Below, one piece after another: positions 12,530-30,050 of a stretch of DNA of 64,000 nt. Within the stretch, counting starts at the first letter, position 1. The number at the start of each line of letters is the position of its first letter. The DNA is from Aptenodytes patagonicus (taxonomy: Eukaryota > Chordata > Aves > Sphenisciformes > Spheniscidae): contig NC_134963.1 in NCBI RefSeq assembly GCF_965638725.1, forward strand, positions 2,859,501-2,923,500, read 5' to 3'. Below the pieces are notes generated by a model. That model worked only from the letters and a program-made list of their open reading frames with translations. It was not told where the DNA came from and did no database searches. The position numbers were made by a program, and so were the translations under genes.

Positions 12530-13450
12530 CTGTAAGAATAATGCAAAATCCAGTTTATCAAACTTGACTACGTGACCAAAGGCAAACTGCAGTGGGACAC
12601 AGGTGCCCACATGATAGTTTTAGTGAATTCAGTCTCATGCATGGCCCCCAAGGGACATAAAACTAAACCCCGATACAAACAAGAGCTCAGCAACAAAAAG
12701 CCTTCACAGTGCGTTCATCAAAGCTTTAGTAAGCTACAGGAAGTTAGCGAGCTCAAGAAAGGAGATATTTATGACTCGAAACTAAGACCAAAACACTAGC
12801 TCCTAAACATTTATTTTGGTAAGCTTATACTAATACTACTGGTACGCAAAAGAGGAAAAAAAAAAAAGGTCATGCTAAAAAAAGTCCTAGGTTCTTACTA
12901 CCTTTTTCTGAGATGTTCTGTGAGTTTAATACTTTCTTCCTCCTCTCTTCTAACTCTACTTGCAGTTTTAAATCTACCACCTAAAATGGAGAGAGTGTAG
13001 GGGGGAAAAAGAGCAGAAGGAAATGACAAACATGAACGCACTTAGCTTCAAATACAGCTACGGATTACCTAACATTCCTTCAACAGTAAGACAGGCATCA
13101 GACACGGCTACAATGCAGAGCACTCGAAGAACAGAACAGTGTGTACAAAACTGACCATGAATAGAAGTCATCCACATAATAAGCGAGAGCTACCCAAGAA
13201 TAACTCACATCAAAACATAAATGTCCGCAGCGAGCCAGCTGCACCAACGAGGATTAGTGAAGCACTCTCCTCCATGACACATAAGGCCTGCAATTATTCA
13301 CGCAACCGTAACGTGAAGCTATCTTTACCAACAGGTAACAGTCACCACGTGGGCTGAGCAAAGCTCAGTTGTAAGATTCTCGCTGTTATGGTCCAACAGG
13401 TTTTTATTCAGTACCTCTTTAGATTTTTTTTTTCTGTTTTTAACATTTAC

Positions 13451-13591
13451 CTGTTTAATGGTGGACCAGAAATGTTCAATTTCTCTAGCAGTAAAAGCAG
13501 CAACAGTCCTCAGTTGCTTCTCTTCTCTTTTCTTGCATTTTTCCTTATGAAGTATCATATCCTCGTGATGACGAGCCACACTTAAAATCAG
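13451..13591 (-). pseudogene. EP400-like exon: end of HSA region
   Basis: 47 in-phase codons from a TTATTCAG acceptor to a GTAAAT donor. ARHHE and TAREIEHFWSTIKQ match human RHHEE and TAREIECFWSNIEQ. The next exon, 12902-12980, continues in phase (VVDLKLQVELEERRKK). Confidence 0.88.
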
Positions 13592-13813
13592 CTGAATAAA
13601 ACCGTAAAATTGTTGTAAGTTTTCACCCTGTTCTAACAAGCATATTTCTAAAGAAAGAAAAAAATACAATCCCTTTAGGAGTACTGCCAAAACTTTACAA
13701 ACACAGTGGAGAGGGAAACCAAAACTCGCGCATCCTCAGTGATCACATCCTAACCATGAAAATGCTGCCTGTTCTTCCCCCCTTTCTGGTTGAAAATACC
13801 AAATTCACATTAC

Positions 13814-13999
13814 TCTCTTGGCAGTTGTTATCTTCCACCTTCTTTCTTGAACAAAATCAGTTGCCATCCACTGCGTTTCTTCCAAAAGATAGTCATGGTG
13901 TGATTTGTGCCGTGGGGCCTCTTGGAGTTTGGGCAGACGTTTCAGAGGCCATAAACCTTCCCTCCTCAGTGCTGTTACTTGCTGCAGAATCTCATTTTC
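13814..13999 (-). pseudogene. EP400-like exon: HSA domain
   Basis: 62 codons between a TTGAAG acceptor and a GTAATG donor. RLPKLQEAPR, SHHDYLLEETQWMATDF and QERRWK match the helicase-SANT-associated domain of EP400 closely, with no stop. This domain binds actin-related proteins in remodelling complexes. It is the best-preserved exon of the copy. Confidence 0.9.
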
Positions 14000-14000
14000 C

Positions 14001-15634
14001 TTCAAGTAAACATAATTAAACTTATGTTTCCTACTGCACAACACAAAACCAAGACAGAGACACTGTCAGAAATGTTGCATGAATAACCAATAGAAATGAT
14101 TATTCAGTCCTTGGAAACATTCTACACTGTTTGAAGTTGCACTTTATTAAAAGTTAATGAATAACACATCTTGTGCAGATTTATGTGGAGTCTCTGAAGG
14201 GCTTTGTGATGCAGCGGTATTGTGTAAAATCAGTAGAGAAATTTGGGATGCAGTGGTAATCAGTCTTTAGAATTTTATTTTTTCCTCCTAAAATATGGTA
14301 CCTCTATATCTCATCAGAAGAGCAGGGCTGATTCAGTGAGAATTTCCACAGAACTGAAATGCCCTGCCAAGTGGCAGATGGACAGAATTCCCTACAAAGT
14401 TCATATAAAAATACGTTTAATTTATGGCATTTTTATTAACACATGTAAGTGTCCTGCAACCGCTGGCAAGTAAGCACAAGCAACAAATTCTCATTGTGTT
14501 TTTCCCCCACCTTGTTCTAAATATGCTGCATAAAATGTTAAAATAATTGCTTCTGTTTTAATTAAATCTCCTTTTAGGATTTCATTACGAGAACAAATTC
14601 TACTTTGCTAGAGAATCTGCCTGATTCCTTCTCATTCCTTTTCTTTCTTCAAGAAAAATCATACGGCATGTCCACACCACCAATTAAAACCAAGAGAGAG
14701 ACACAGCTATCTACAGCGCACTCTAAATTTAAATGAAGACAAAGTTTTATTGTAAAGAAAGATTTATACCCAGCTGTGCTACAGAACAGCTATCTGAAGC
14801 AAATTATTAGTGCGTGGTAGTCTTTTGTAAAACGTACTGAAAATATTTGCTCCTTTCTCCCCAGGTCGGAGTAATAAATTCTGTCATCCACGAAGTCTCA
14901 ATACAAAACACAGATGACAACACTGCCCGGACACAGTGAGAGGTTAGCACGCTGCTCCTTCTTGCTGCACCTTGTAACTTACTTACCTGCAACCTTCCAG
15001 ACACATTTGAAATTTGCTTTGAAGCATGAAATGAATTTGATTCATTTGATTCATTCATTTGATTAATGGCTTTAAACTAAAGGGGGTAGATTTAGACTAG
15101 ATATAAGGAAGAAATTTTTTACGCTGAGGGTGGTGAAGCACTGGCCCAGGTTGCCCAGAGAGGTGGTGGATGCCCCATCCCTGGAAACATTCCAGGTCAG
15201 GTTGAACGGGGCTCTGAGCGACCTGATCTAGTTGAAGATGTCCCTGCCCACGGCAGGGGGGTTGGACTAGATGACCTTTAGAGGTCCCTTCCAACCCAAA
15301 CTATTCTGTGATTCCATGATTCTATGATTCAATGAAAATCCAGCACAATAGCATTTAAACTGAGAGTTGGGTAGCCATCGCAAATGACATAAATGAACAG
15401 ATATGTTCTTCACAGAAGTAAAATTTCCAGAGAAAGTGGCAGTAAAGTGCCAAAAATTAATCTTGTCTAGATTTTCTTAACAAGACACATGTTACCGCTC
15501 TGTTTTCTGAGGATACTCTCTTCCCAGTATTCAGACAGACTATTTAATGGTGCAGAATAGACGACAACAGCAATTACAATATACAAAAACCAGCCGTTCA
15601 AAGCCGCATACAATATAATATGCAAATCTGATAC
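14001..15634. other. EP400-like intron region between Q-rich and HSA exons
   Basis: Holds the CR1 insertion. A possible small exon (about 14989-15058) ends GRLQ/GTAAGT, but its match to human EP400 is too weak to call. Nothing else was recognised. Confidence 0.5.
15075..15335 (+). mobile_element. CR1 LINE, 3' end (5'-truncated)
   Basis: Contains the conserved CR1 3' region ('ctggcccaggttgcccagag', 'gtggatgccccatccctgga', 'ggttggactagatgaccttt', 'gaggtcccttccaaccc') and ends with the diagnostic octamer series attctgtg-attccatg-attctatg. It is inserted on the plus strand, antisense to the EP400-like unit, between its Q-rich and HSA exons. The CR1 subfamily is typical of birds. Confidence 0.93.
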
Positions 15635-15840
15635 CTGTTGCTGTACAGGAACTGGAGTTGGGACCGAAAGCACGTGCTTCTTAACACAGCCTGCTGGTTG
15701 TACTTGCTGAAGAAAAGCTGTGTTCCTGCTGTGTGGAGCAGGTAAGGAACTATGCAAACTTGACAAGTTTGGTCCATTTTGCTGTTGGCTTTGCTCCTGG
15801 CTAATCTGTTGAGCCACTTGAGGAACAGGAGGCATTCCAC
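15635..15840 (-). pseudogene. EP400-like exon: Q-rich N-terminal part
   Basis: After a CTCTGCAG acceptor comes GGMPPVPQVAQQISQEQSQQQ, matching the human block GGMPPTPQAAQLAGQRQSQQQ. The exon closes at CAACAG/GTATCA. The earlier N-terminal exons of EP400 were not found between here and the CpG island at 17.2 kb. Confidence 0.7.
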
Positions 15841-17189
15841 CTGCAGAGAAACTTTTAAAAATTGCAGTTTCAGTAATTAAAATAGCGGAGCATCAAAAAG
15901 AACCAAAGAAAGTGGCAATACAGACTGTTACATAGTTGGTCAAATCAGCTTTCTACCGTACCACCATGCAATCGCATACCTCAAAACCATGAAGATGCAA
16001 ATCAATCAGCATGCTAGTCTAGAATGTACTTACCCGCTCTTTAACCTGACAACACGAAGATCTTTTTTAACAACATCCTACAGAGAGGTGATAGCTAGGC
16101 GACCAATCTCTATCAGGGTATCAAATGACCAAAAAGGAAAAATTTCATGCAACATCAATTAAAGAAAACAACAAATTAGGCACAGAGGGTACAAATTTAA
16201 GCCCAATGCATGGAAAATGAGATGTGCAGCGCTCACTAAGATTTCTAAGATTTTCTCCAGAGCATTTTTAAATCGTATAATGATTGGTATTAGACACAAT
16301 GTTACAATTACAGAAAATCTCATTAAAGCAATTATCTTCAATTACAAAGCTTAAAACTTACATTTGATCATAAATACTCTATCATAAATCATTAATATAT
16401 GTAGTAGATGTACCAGCGTTATTTTAAAGGTCGCGGCATTTTTTTTTAAACTGTTCTCAAAACTAATTATGAGTCTCTATGTGAAGTACTATTTTGGAAA
16501 GTTAACCTAATGAAGTATCTCATTCTCAATAAAACAGTGCATTGGTCTACCACTTCCAAAGCTCTATCCACATTTACCTTTGATTTCACTTTTATATTCG
16601 CTTTATTTTGCTATGAAATGGTTTTTATGGTCACAGAATTGCCTCCTGCCCAACTTCTATAAAGAGAGTTCATCTCAATGGTCATTGACCTTTTAACTCA
16701 ATTTAACCACTTGACTTCTTTATCATTCCAGCAGATTTATCCAGTTATTCTATTTCTAGGAGTCAGACACAGAGGATTCCTGCAGCACATGCTGAGTCTT
16801 GACCGGGTACATTCGAAGACGACACTGGATGGTCAACAGGCGCTTTGGGCACACGGACTCATGACAACCGAGACCGCAGCCAGCGTGGAGACCGAGGGAG
16901 GCCAGTGCTCTCGTACACGGTCATGCGCTGGAGACGATGGAAGCTGTAACAACAGGGTGATGCCTGGCGTCACTCATGCAATTCCCAGATCTCTCGTTTC
17001 ACAAAGCGCTGCCGTTTGAGGGGCAGAAGGATTTAACCCGTAACTACGTTACAGCCACGTATGCCATTAATACAAACCCAAGCAAGGTTTAAATGCTGCC
17101 TTAAAATGCGACAACGTCTGCAGCACTACTGGCCAGGCTGTGAGGAAGCTTTAGTGCAAAGATAAAGCCACCTGAACGTACAAGGGCAA
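15841..17189. other. Region between the first EP400-like exon found and the CpG island
   Basis: About 1.35 kb in which the N-terminal EP400 exons would be expected. No matching peptide was seen on the minus strand. The plus-strand frame at 16678-17019 resembles no protein I know. Confidence 0.5.
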
Positions 17190-17567
17190 TGCATTATCAA
17201 ACCTGCGCTGCTGCAGGACACACCAGAAGCCCGCCGGCGCCGAGCGGAGCGGGCAGCGTTGCCTGCAGCTTTCCCGTCAGGAACTTTCCAAGCGGCTGCG
17301 GCGCAGCGCCCGCCGCCGCACGGCTCCTGACGGACCCGCTCCCCGTCACCGAGGGGCTGCCGTACCCGGGGCAGAAGGAGGCAGTTTACCTAACGCCCTC
17401 CATCTTCCAGGAAAAACAGACTCCGACGCCCCGCTCAGCAGCCCTGGCACGGCACCTGGGTGCGCAGACCGAGGCGGGGAGAGCCCTCCCTCGGCTGCCT
17501 CAGGGCGCCCGCGCGACCCCGACCTCTCCGCCGCCGCCGCCACCACCCAGCCCTCGCCCATCTCTCA

Positions 17568-17735
17568 CACCCCTTGGCGTCCCGCTTGCCCCGCACGGCG
17601 ACCGCACCGGCACGCACCTGGGCCGCCGGGCCGGGCCCCGCCGGGCGCCCACCTCCAGACACCCCTTGGTGTCCCGCTCCGCCGCACGGCGACCGCACCG
17701 GCACGCACCTGGGCCGCCGGGCCGCGCCCCGCCCC
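17568..17735 (+). repeat. Tandem duplication, about 92-bp period
   Basis: Two copies start at 17568 and 17660 with 'caccccttgg'. They share a long, nearly identical block containing 'cacggcgaccgcaccggcac' and 'gcacctgggccgccgggcc'. The second copy is cut short near 17735. Confidence 0.8.
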
Positions 17736-17888
17736 GCCGCGCCGCGCAGCTCTCCGCGCGGCGGGGGCCACCGCGGCGCCCCCTCACGACCGCGGCCACG
17801 GCGACAGCCGCCCCTCAGCCGGGCACTAAGCGACACCGTTCCCCTCTCACCCGGGGGGCAGCACCCCCCCGCCCGACGGTCCCACCCG

Positions 17889-17892
<4 letters not shown>

Positions 17893-17919
<27 letters not shown>
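17893..17919 (+). repeat. Run of 27 consecutive G
   Basis: Uninterrupted poly-G in the CpG island, 18 bases from an NRF1-type palindrome. It can in principle form G-quadruplex structure. Run length may be affected by sequencing error. Confidence 0.85.
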
Positions 17920-18269
17920 CCGAGCCGCCGAGCATCGGCGCATGCGCGAAGCCCGGGCGGCGCCGGGGCCGCCTCCTTGAACCGCAGCGTCGAGTCCGAT
18001 TCAGGCGGCGGCCGAGGGTCTCCATTTCCCTCAAGATGCAGCGCTTCCCCCCGGGCGGCTCGGCGGCCGCGCCTCAGAGGGTCGCCAGCGGGGAGAGCCA
18101 GAGGCGGGCGCCCGACGGGGGCGGTCCGGGCCCAGGCGCCCAGCGGGCCCCTGCCCAGGGCAGCGGCCTTCCCGTCGAGCGCGGGGCGCGGTCTGTGTTT
18201 TCTGCCCCCTGAGGCAGCCGAGTGTTGCGCCCTTTCAGAGTCCCTTCTAGAATTTAAACCACTCCCGTA

Positions 18270-20281
18270 TCTTTTATTTTATTTGTTCGGCCCGTGCACT
18301 GAAACGGGAGCTGAAGTACCAAATCGGTAATCCCCGTGAAATAAAACAGCACGCGTACCGAGAGGTAAGAAATATCCTTTCTTTTATTACTGTTTTGTTT
18401 CCTCCAAAGGCTATAAATAGGAATTCTCGTTGATTTCAACTGAGATACGTGTCAGTTTTGGGGCCTTTATTATAAGCAAATAAAGGTATTTTTTATTCAG
18501 ATTGAAAGGGATAGAAAGATAGAGCTTTGGATAGAGGACTAATGCAGATTAGGTCAATAGCATGAACCGGCAAGGGATATAAAGGAAAATCTAGGCAGAG
18601 TCCCTCTCCAGAACACTTTCACACACTCGCTCTGATAAAATAGAGCAAGGCCTTCACGGTAAAATAAAAAGCACTAATTAAAACCCAGATAAAATAAACA
18701 AGAAAATCCCTTTTTAAGGGACAGCTGCGCTCTGGCAAAAAAAACCCTAATTCCAGAGGGAGCCATAAAATTAGGGACTTTGGCCAGAAGCCACTGAATG
18801 GAGGAGCAAAGAGTTGACTCCTCATATTCAGTAACTACCGTATTACAAAGCAAGTCTCCGTACAGACCCAGCTAGGGAAGCGTATCAAGCACTCGTACTA
18901 ATACCCGAATGCGTGGGGAGTCTCGTTCTACCCCTTCCAAAAGTGTTCCACAGGCAGGGAGGGCAGGAAGGCTGCTGCCTTGCCTTGTTTTTTCTTTCAC
19001 CACCTCCACAGAGAGCTGGAAGCAAGAACCAGAAGTCAAACCACAGTTGGGGAAAGGAGAGCAAGAACTCCAGAGTTCTGGAGTTCTGCAGAGCCCCAAA
19101 ACACAGAAAATTAAAATCGATTCCCAAAGGAAGACAGTCCTCAAACATGTGCTTCCTGTATCATTGCACACATTCCTCTGCTCCGAGCAGCTCGATGGGA
19201 ATTAGGAGTTCACACACACAAAGTGAAGGCAGACTTGATCAAAGCCCAGAGGAAGTCAGCACCATTCCTTTCGCGCATGCTAAATTGATTCAACCCCGAA
19301 TCTAGCAGATGGTTAGCTTCCACTAAAACCAGAAATGCTAAACCAGCAGCAACACGTTTAGTGATCCACCACAGGCAACGCAAGAACGTTCATGGCTGCA
19401 CGCTTTGAATTGCAGTCCTAACAATTAATTTACATCTTCTCACGTCTCAGCTGCAGGTCTGTGAAAGGGCACCTCAGGCAGCAGAGGCCCAATTACACAC
19501 GTAGCTGCGGATCTATATTCTTGAGTCTGCCCAAGCATGTGGGCAATACTGGGAGGATGACATCTCCCAAAGAAGAGGTCTCATCTTGAACTACATGGTT
19601 CAGTCCACGTTCTAAAATTTAAGACCTCTCACTGAGTAAGGAATCATTTCTTCTGGACTTGCAAAGCTTCAGAAAACACAGAAAATTTGTTTCAATACCA
19701 AAAGAATTCACAGCAGTCAGCATGATAATGAGTTCCTAACCCATATATGTTACTCCACAGGAAAGTCACAGATGACATGGAAAGTAAAAGCTTAATGGTG
19801 TTTAGAGATCAGGTTAAGTAAAGGTGAAAAAAAAAAAATTAAAAAAAATCAAAAGTTCATGGAGTCATAACTTCATAATAATAATAATAATAAAAAAAAG
19901 AGTATATTAAAATGACTTGCCCCATCTTTATGTAGAGATTATATATATTTAAAATACTATTTTCCAGGTAAACATACAATAAAAACATTATTCAAATAGC
20001 AATTAAGATATCCCCCATTACAAGATTCTTTTAGAAAGCTTCGTTCTCGTTACACTATTTTCAAGTATATCAGTCAGGTGAATCAGTCAGTGGTATAAAA
20101 AGCTGCTTCTACTTTTTCTACTGCACTGTCTTCCCCACCCGGTTTCTCCTGGGCAACTGGTTCTTGTTCTGCAAGCACACAAACCCCTGCTTTACTGGAT
20201 CCTTGGATTTAGAAAGGCCACCTTTTTGCAGAGAACGGGAACTGCAAGCAGTAAGGGTCCCACGTCCAGCCACTTCCTGGC
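18270..20281 (-). other. PUS1: Probable PUS1 3' UTR and short spacer to the next CpG island
   Basis: Non-coding sequence below the PUS1 stop, with an (AAT)n run near 19877-19893. The first minus-strand AATAAA hexamers below the stop are at 18492-18497, 18466-18471, 18383-18388 and 18273-18278. The 3' end may therefore lie close to the next CpG island, unless a variant signal is used earlier. Confidence 0.4.
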
Positions 20282-26898
<6,617 letters not shown>

Positions 26899-26953
26899 CG
26901 CCCCCGAGCGCAGGCCGCGCCGGGCGGCTCCGCCGGGCGGGAGAGGCCGCCGC

Positions 26954-26987
26954 CCCCGGCCCCGGCCCCGGCCCCGGCCCCGGCCCC
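26954..26987 (-). repeat. GGGGCC-type hexamer array, five units (PUS1 5' region)
   Basis: Five CCCCGG units plus a final CCCC on the plus strand, so PUS1 transcripts would carry the G-rich strand (CCGGGG). It starts 56 bases upstream of the PUS1 initiator and so probably falls in its 5' UTR. Confidence 0.9.
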
Positions 26988-27135
26988 GCGCCTCCCGCCG
27001 CCGCCGCCGCCGCCACTTACGCGGGCGCTACGGAGCGACGCCACCGCGCGGCCGCGGCGCGAGAGAGCCACGTGCCCCCTACGGCGGCCGCGCGGGGACA
27101 GCGCGGCGCTGAGGAGAGCGGCGGCGCTGAGGGGC

Positions 27136-27162
27136 GGGCCGGGGCCGGGGCCGGGGCCGGGG
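27136..27162 (+). repeat. GGGGCC hexamer array, about 4.5 units, opposite orientation
   Basis: A partial unit (gggcc), three GGGGCC units and a final GGGG on the plus strand. It mirrors the array at 26954-26987, 150 bases away, so the pair forms an inverted repeat around the PUS1 upstream region. Confidence 0.9.
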
Positions 27163-28289
27163 CGGCACAAGCGGGCCCCGCGGCCCCGGGCGGTGCGCTG
27201 GGCCTCCGGGAGTCCGAGCTGGGGGGGATCCCTGCGGCGCCTCGCTGCCGGCAGGCCTGGCTGTGCGGGGGCGAAGATCCGCCGCCTCGAGGCGTCCGAC
27301 GGGCCACGGGCGGGGCGGCGCGCTCGGACGACGGCAGGACCGAGAGCGTCCCCGTCGGCGCGGCAGCCCGGTCCTGCTGGCTCCTTACGGCAGGCCTAGC
27401 CCGGAGCCTGGCTCCAGCGAGCTGCGGCCCCCGGAGCACCGGGCTGGATAGCAGGCCATTCGCCGGGCTGTGGAAGGCGCTGGCGGGGCGGCCCCAGCGC
27501 TGCTCCGCGATTTCCAGCCCGAAGAGCCGGCGCCGGCGCCCCGCCGCCACGGCTGCCTCCCGCGGCAAGGCACCGCGGGGACACGGCCCCCGCGCAGCCC
27601 CACCTGCCACACGCGGGCTCCGAGGAGCCAACGCACGCGAAAAGCCCGTCAAGTTATTAAATGGAGCAGCAGCAGGGGACAGGGCAAGTAAGGAACGCGT
27701 TCCTGTGGCAAGTGTTAGCTGTGCAAGTAGGCCAGCCCATTTTTCCCTTACAAACCCACCCGGGGGAACTAGCACTACCAACAGCCTTGCAGTCAGAGGG
27801 AGACGAGGACGACAAGCCGGAGGAAGTTCTTCACATGACGCGCAGGTCCGTCGTTAAACGCTCGAGGCTTGCCTTCCCAGAGGGGTGTAACATTGGCCCC
27901 TGTCCCCCCCCTTTCCACACAGCTTCTTGCTTGTGCAGGTATCGAGCACGGGCACCTACGGTTTCGTTTTCCCGTCAGGTTTTCCTCCAGCCGGCTTTCT
28001 CAAGCAGTCGTTGTGCTCACGTCTGCTGCAACAGGTTTCACCTGCAGTGATGCACTCAATGGGAAAGCCGAGTAGAATAGGCGCCCTTATCAGGCAACAG
28101 CATGTACCTCCCAAAAAGCCAAATGCACCTGGAAATTGTTTTGTTATGCTACGAGCTTCAGCGCTTTACAGGACCGAGCTACCCAGAGAGGACGCGGGTT
28201 CCCTGGCACGCCGCGAGATTAGCGTGAGGGGGCTCCGTTTACTCATTCAGATGAAAAACGGAAGGGTTGACGTTTCCAAGCAGGCCAGA

Positions 28290-28445
28290 TTATCAAACGC
28301 AGGCTTGTTATTTCTGCTAATAAGGGAAAGAAACGCAGCACGGCCTTTTTTGAACTGACATTGCTGAGTTATTTCAGTAGCGGCGTGGGGCAAGGGGAAG
28401 ATTTATCACGCGGTCCCAGCTGCGCTTTGTTTAGAGAAGTGATAA
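28290..28445. promoter_or_regulatory. Cluster of GATA motifs with a MARE/NF-E2-like half site
   Basis: TTATCA occurs at 28290-28295 and 28403-28408, TGATAA at 28440-28445, and TGCTGAGTTA at 28362-28371. Such clusters resemble erythroid enhancers. It lies between ULK1 and PUS1. Activity is an inference from motif content alone. Confidence 0.3.
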
Positions 28446-29549
28446 AAGATCGCCTGTCACAGTGCAGCACTGCTGCCAAGGGAAACGGGAATACAAATGT
28501 CTCTATCGCTTCGACTAGGGCGTCTGAATCTTTTTTTGCCTCGTTTCCTTAGGAAGTGAAGCTTATGCAATTGCGCTTGTCTGTCCAGCACCATCTCTTC
28601 CTCCTCCCTCCCTGCTGTGATTTCTGAATTTGGCTCATTTCGGCTAAATTTGAGAGAGGGAGGAAGGCCCCAGCCGGTATGGAAGAACAGTGGTGGGACA
28701 GGAGAAAGCCTTAGGGGGATATCCCCGTGAGGGAAAAGCTCCGGTATCCCAGCCCCTTACCCCTTCCAAGAGCAGCAAAGGAGCTTCGAAACAGGCGGCA
28801 CAAGCTCTGCTCTCAACCTGCCACAGCACGTGCTGCCTCTTTCTTCTAAATTTATCATCTGCTTTATCTTTAAACGGATAGCTACCAAAGGCAAGGAGAA
28901 ACTCCAGTGACTTGCCGGAGTTGCTGCTGTCGGGCAGTTCTGTGGGAGCTGGCTCGGGGAAGGCAGACCCCCCCGGGGTGTGGAACTCGAGTGGAAAGGC
29001 AGCAGAGGCACGGCTGCCGTTTCTGGCGCGGAGCAGGTGGTCCAGCTGCGGGTCGCGGTGCGGGGTCTGCGAAGCCAGCGCGCTCGCTTGGGTTTGATTT
29101 GCAATGCACAGCGAGCGCCCATCGTCTTCAGGAATTAAATTAACGCAGGGTTTCTTTCATTCCTCTCGCACGTATACCCAGGGTTAAATTGGAACCGGCG
29201 CAAACAATTTGCGAGGTTCCCTGCTGTTTGTGTGAGGAGCAGAACATTTCGTATGTGTTTAATAGGACTGATAAAATTAAAGTGCGTTGACTGGTACACC
29301 TGCTTGGCCCTAAGTGAGAGCGCTGCCATTAGGTTCGCTCGGCAGTGAAATCGGCCTCGTAAAAGCTTTCCAGGTACAAGAGCATCTGGGGATTCACGGA
29401 CAATTACAGCTTTGTCAAGCAGCCAGCCGGCACGGGGAGCAGAACAGCTGCAGGACAGGGGCTCCGGCACGCTCCTGTTTCGGGCCGTATTAATTTTATG
29501 TTCCTAATGACATCGGTGTCAATCCTCACTCACTCAAAACCGGTTTGTT

Positions 29550-30050
29550 AAGCGCCCTCACGGAGGGTCCGTCCAAGCTTTCCCGGGGCGGTCCCTCCCT
29601 CCATCCCTCCCTCTCGGGGTCACACCGCTTACCGGGGCTGAGACCCCGCCGCCGCTCCGGCGCTGGAGCGGGCACGGTCGGCGGGGCCGGGGGGCCGCTC
29701 CCCGGCCCGCAGCCCCGGCAGCCCCGGCAGCCTGCAGGTGGGGCTCTGGCGGCAGGAACCGCCGCCTCCTCCTCCCCAAAACCTCCCTCTGCTCGGCTGC
29801 CTCCTCCTCTCTGCGTTTCCCTGGGGAACGCAGCGGGGCTCAGCTGTTATTTACAGCCCCGGCTCCCCAGCAGCCCCCAGCCAGGGCACCTCTGACGGGC
29901 AGCTACGGCCCCCGGCCGGGACCCGCTCCTTCCAGCCCGGGGGGGCTTCGGCCTTTACCCCTCCGGCAGGCAGAGCCGGCCCCACACGCTGCTCAGGCCT
30001 CCCCGAGCAGCCTGTCCCTCTTTGCTGGGGCACCACGACCCCTCCAACTT
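29550..30050. promoter_or_regulatory. Orphan GC-rich, CpG-containing patch
   Basis: This 0.5-kb stretch is visibly rich in G+C and CpG (for example ccgccgccgctccggcgctgg at about 29648) compared with its flanks. It is not the start of any gene I can identify. It could be a distal promoter or enhancer or the start of an unannotated transcript. CpG ratios were judged by eye. Confidence 0.4.

Larger units (their letters stand above)
449..15840 (-). pseudogene. Degenerate EP400-like gene (SWI2/SNF2 E1A-binding p400 family)
   Basis: EP400 is the ATPase of the TIP60/p400 complex, which places H2A.Z in chromatin. Regions matching it in order: 15635-15840 (Q-rich), 13814-13999 (HSA), 13451-13591, 12902-12980, 12082-12529 (Walker A), 11678-11811, 10003-10167 (DE box), 9767-9930, 9539-9675, 8531-8717, 7484-7595, 4177-4341, 3163-3480, 2419-2615, 2116-2310, 966-1158 and 449-560. 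Most keep AG/GT borders and frame. Lesions: no GT after 10003, a one-base frame slip into 9930, in-frame TGA at 9750-9752 with no donor before it, in-frame TGA at 2438-2440, a probable TAG near 4330, and a phase clash between 12902 and 12529. It is far more diverged from human EP400 than the neighbouring ULK1 and PUS1 exons are from theirs. I read it as a decayed paralogue rather than working EP400. Exons may continue left of base 449. Confidence 0.85.
17190..18210. promoter_or_regulatory. CpG island at the presumed 5' end of the EP400-like copy
   Basis: A dense CpG block between the PUS1 3' end and the EP400-like exons. It contains the palindrome GCGCATGCGC (17938-17947), a perfect NRF1-type core, a 27-G run (17893-17919) and a 92-bp tandem duplication (17568-17735). 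Position and character suggest the promoter of the minus-strand EP400-like unit. No first coding exon could be assigned. Long open frames here are a by-product of GC content. Confidence 0.6.

Noticed and set aside
14807-15058. Possible further EP400-like exon ending GRLQ/GTAAGT
   Set aside because: The donor is good, but the peptide match to the human Ser-rich region is too weak and no acceptor was found next to the CR1 insertion.
449-15840. Reading the EP400-like unit as the normal working EP400 gene
   Set aside because: In-frame stops, missing donors, a frame slip, loss of motif VI arginines and low identity together argue against it. A few of these might be assembly errors, but not all.
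17189-18212. Plus-strand open frames of 250-263 codons
   Set aside because: They lie in a CpG island, where stop codons are rare by composition. They are Pro/Arg/Ala-rich and overlap one another in several frames, and no known domain is visible.
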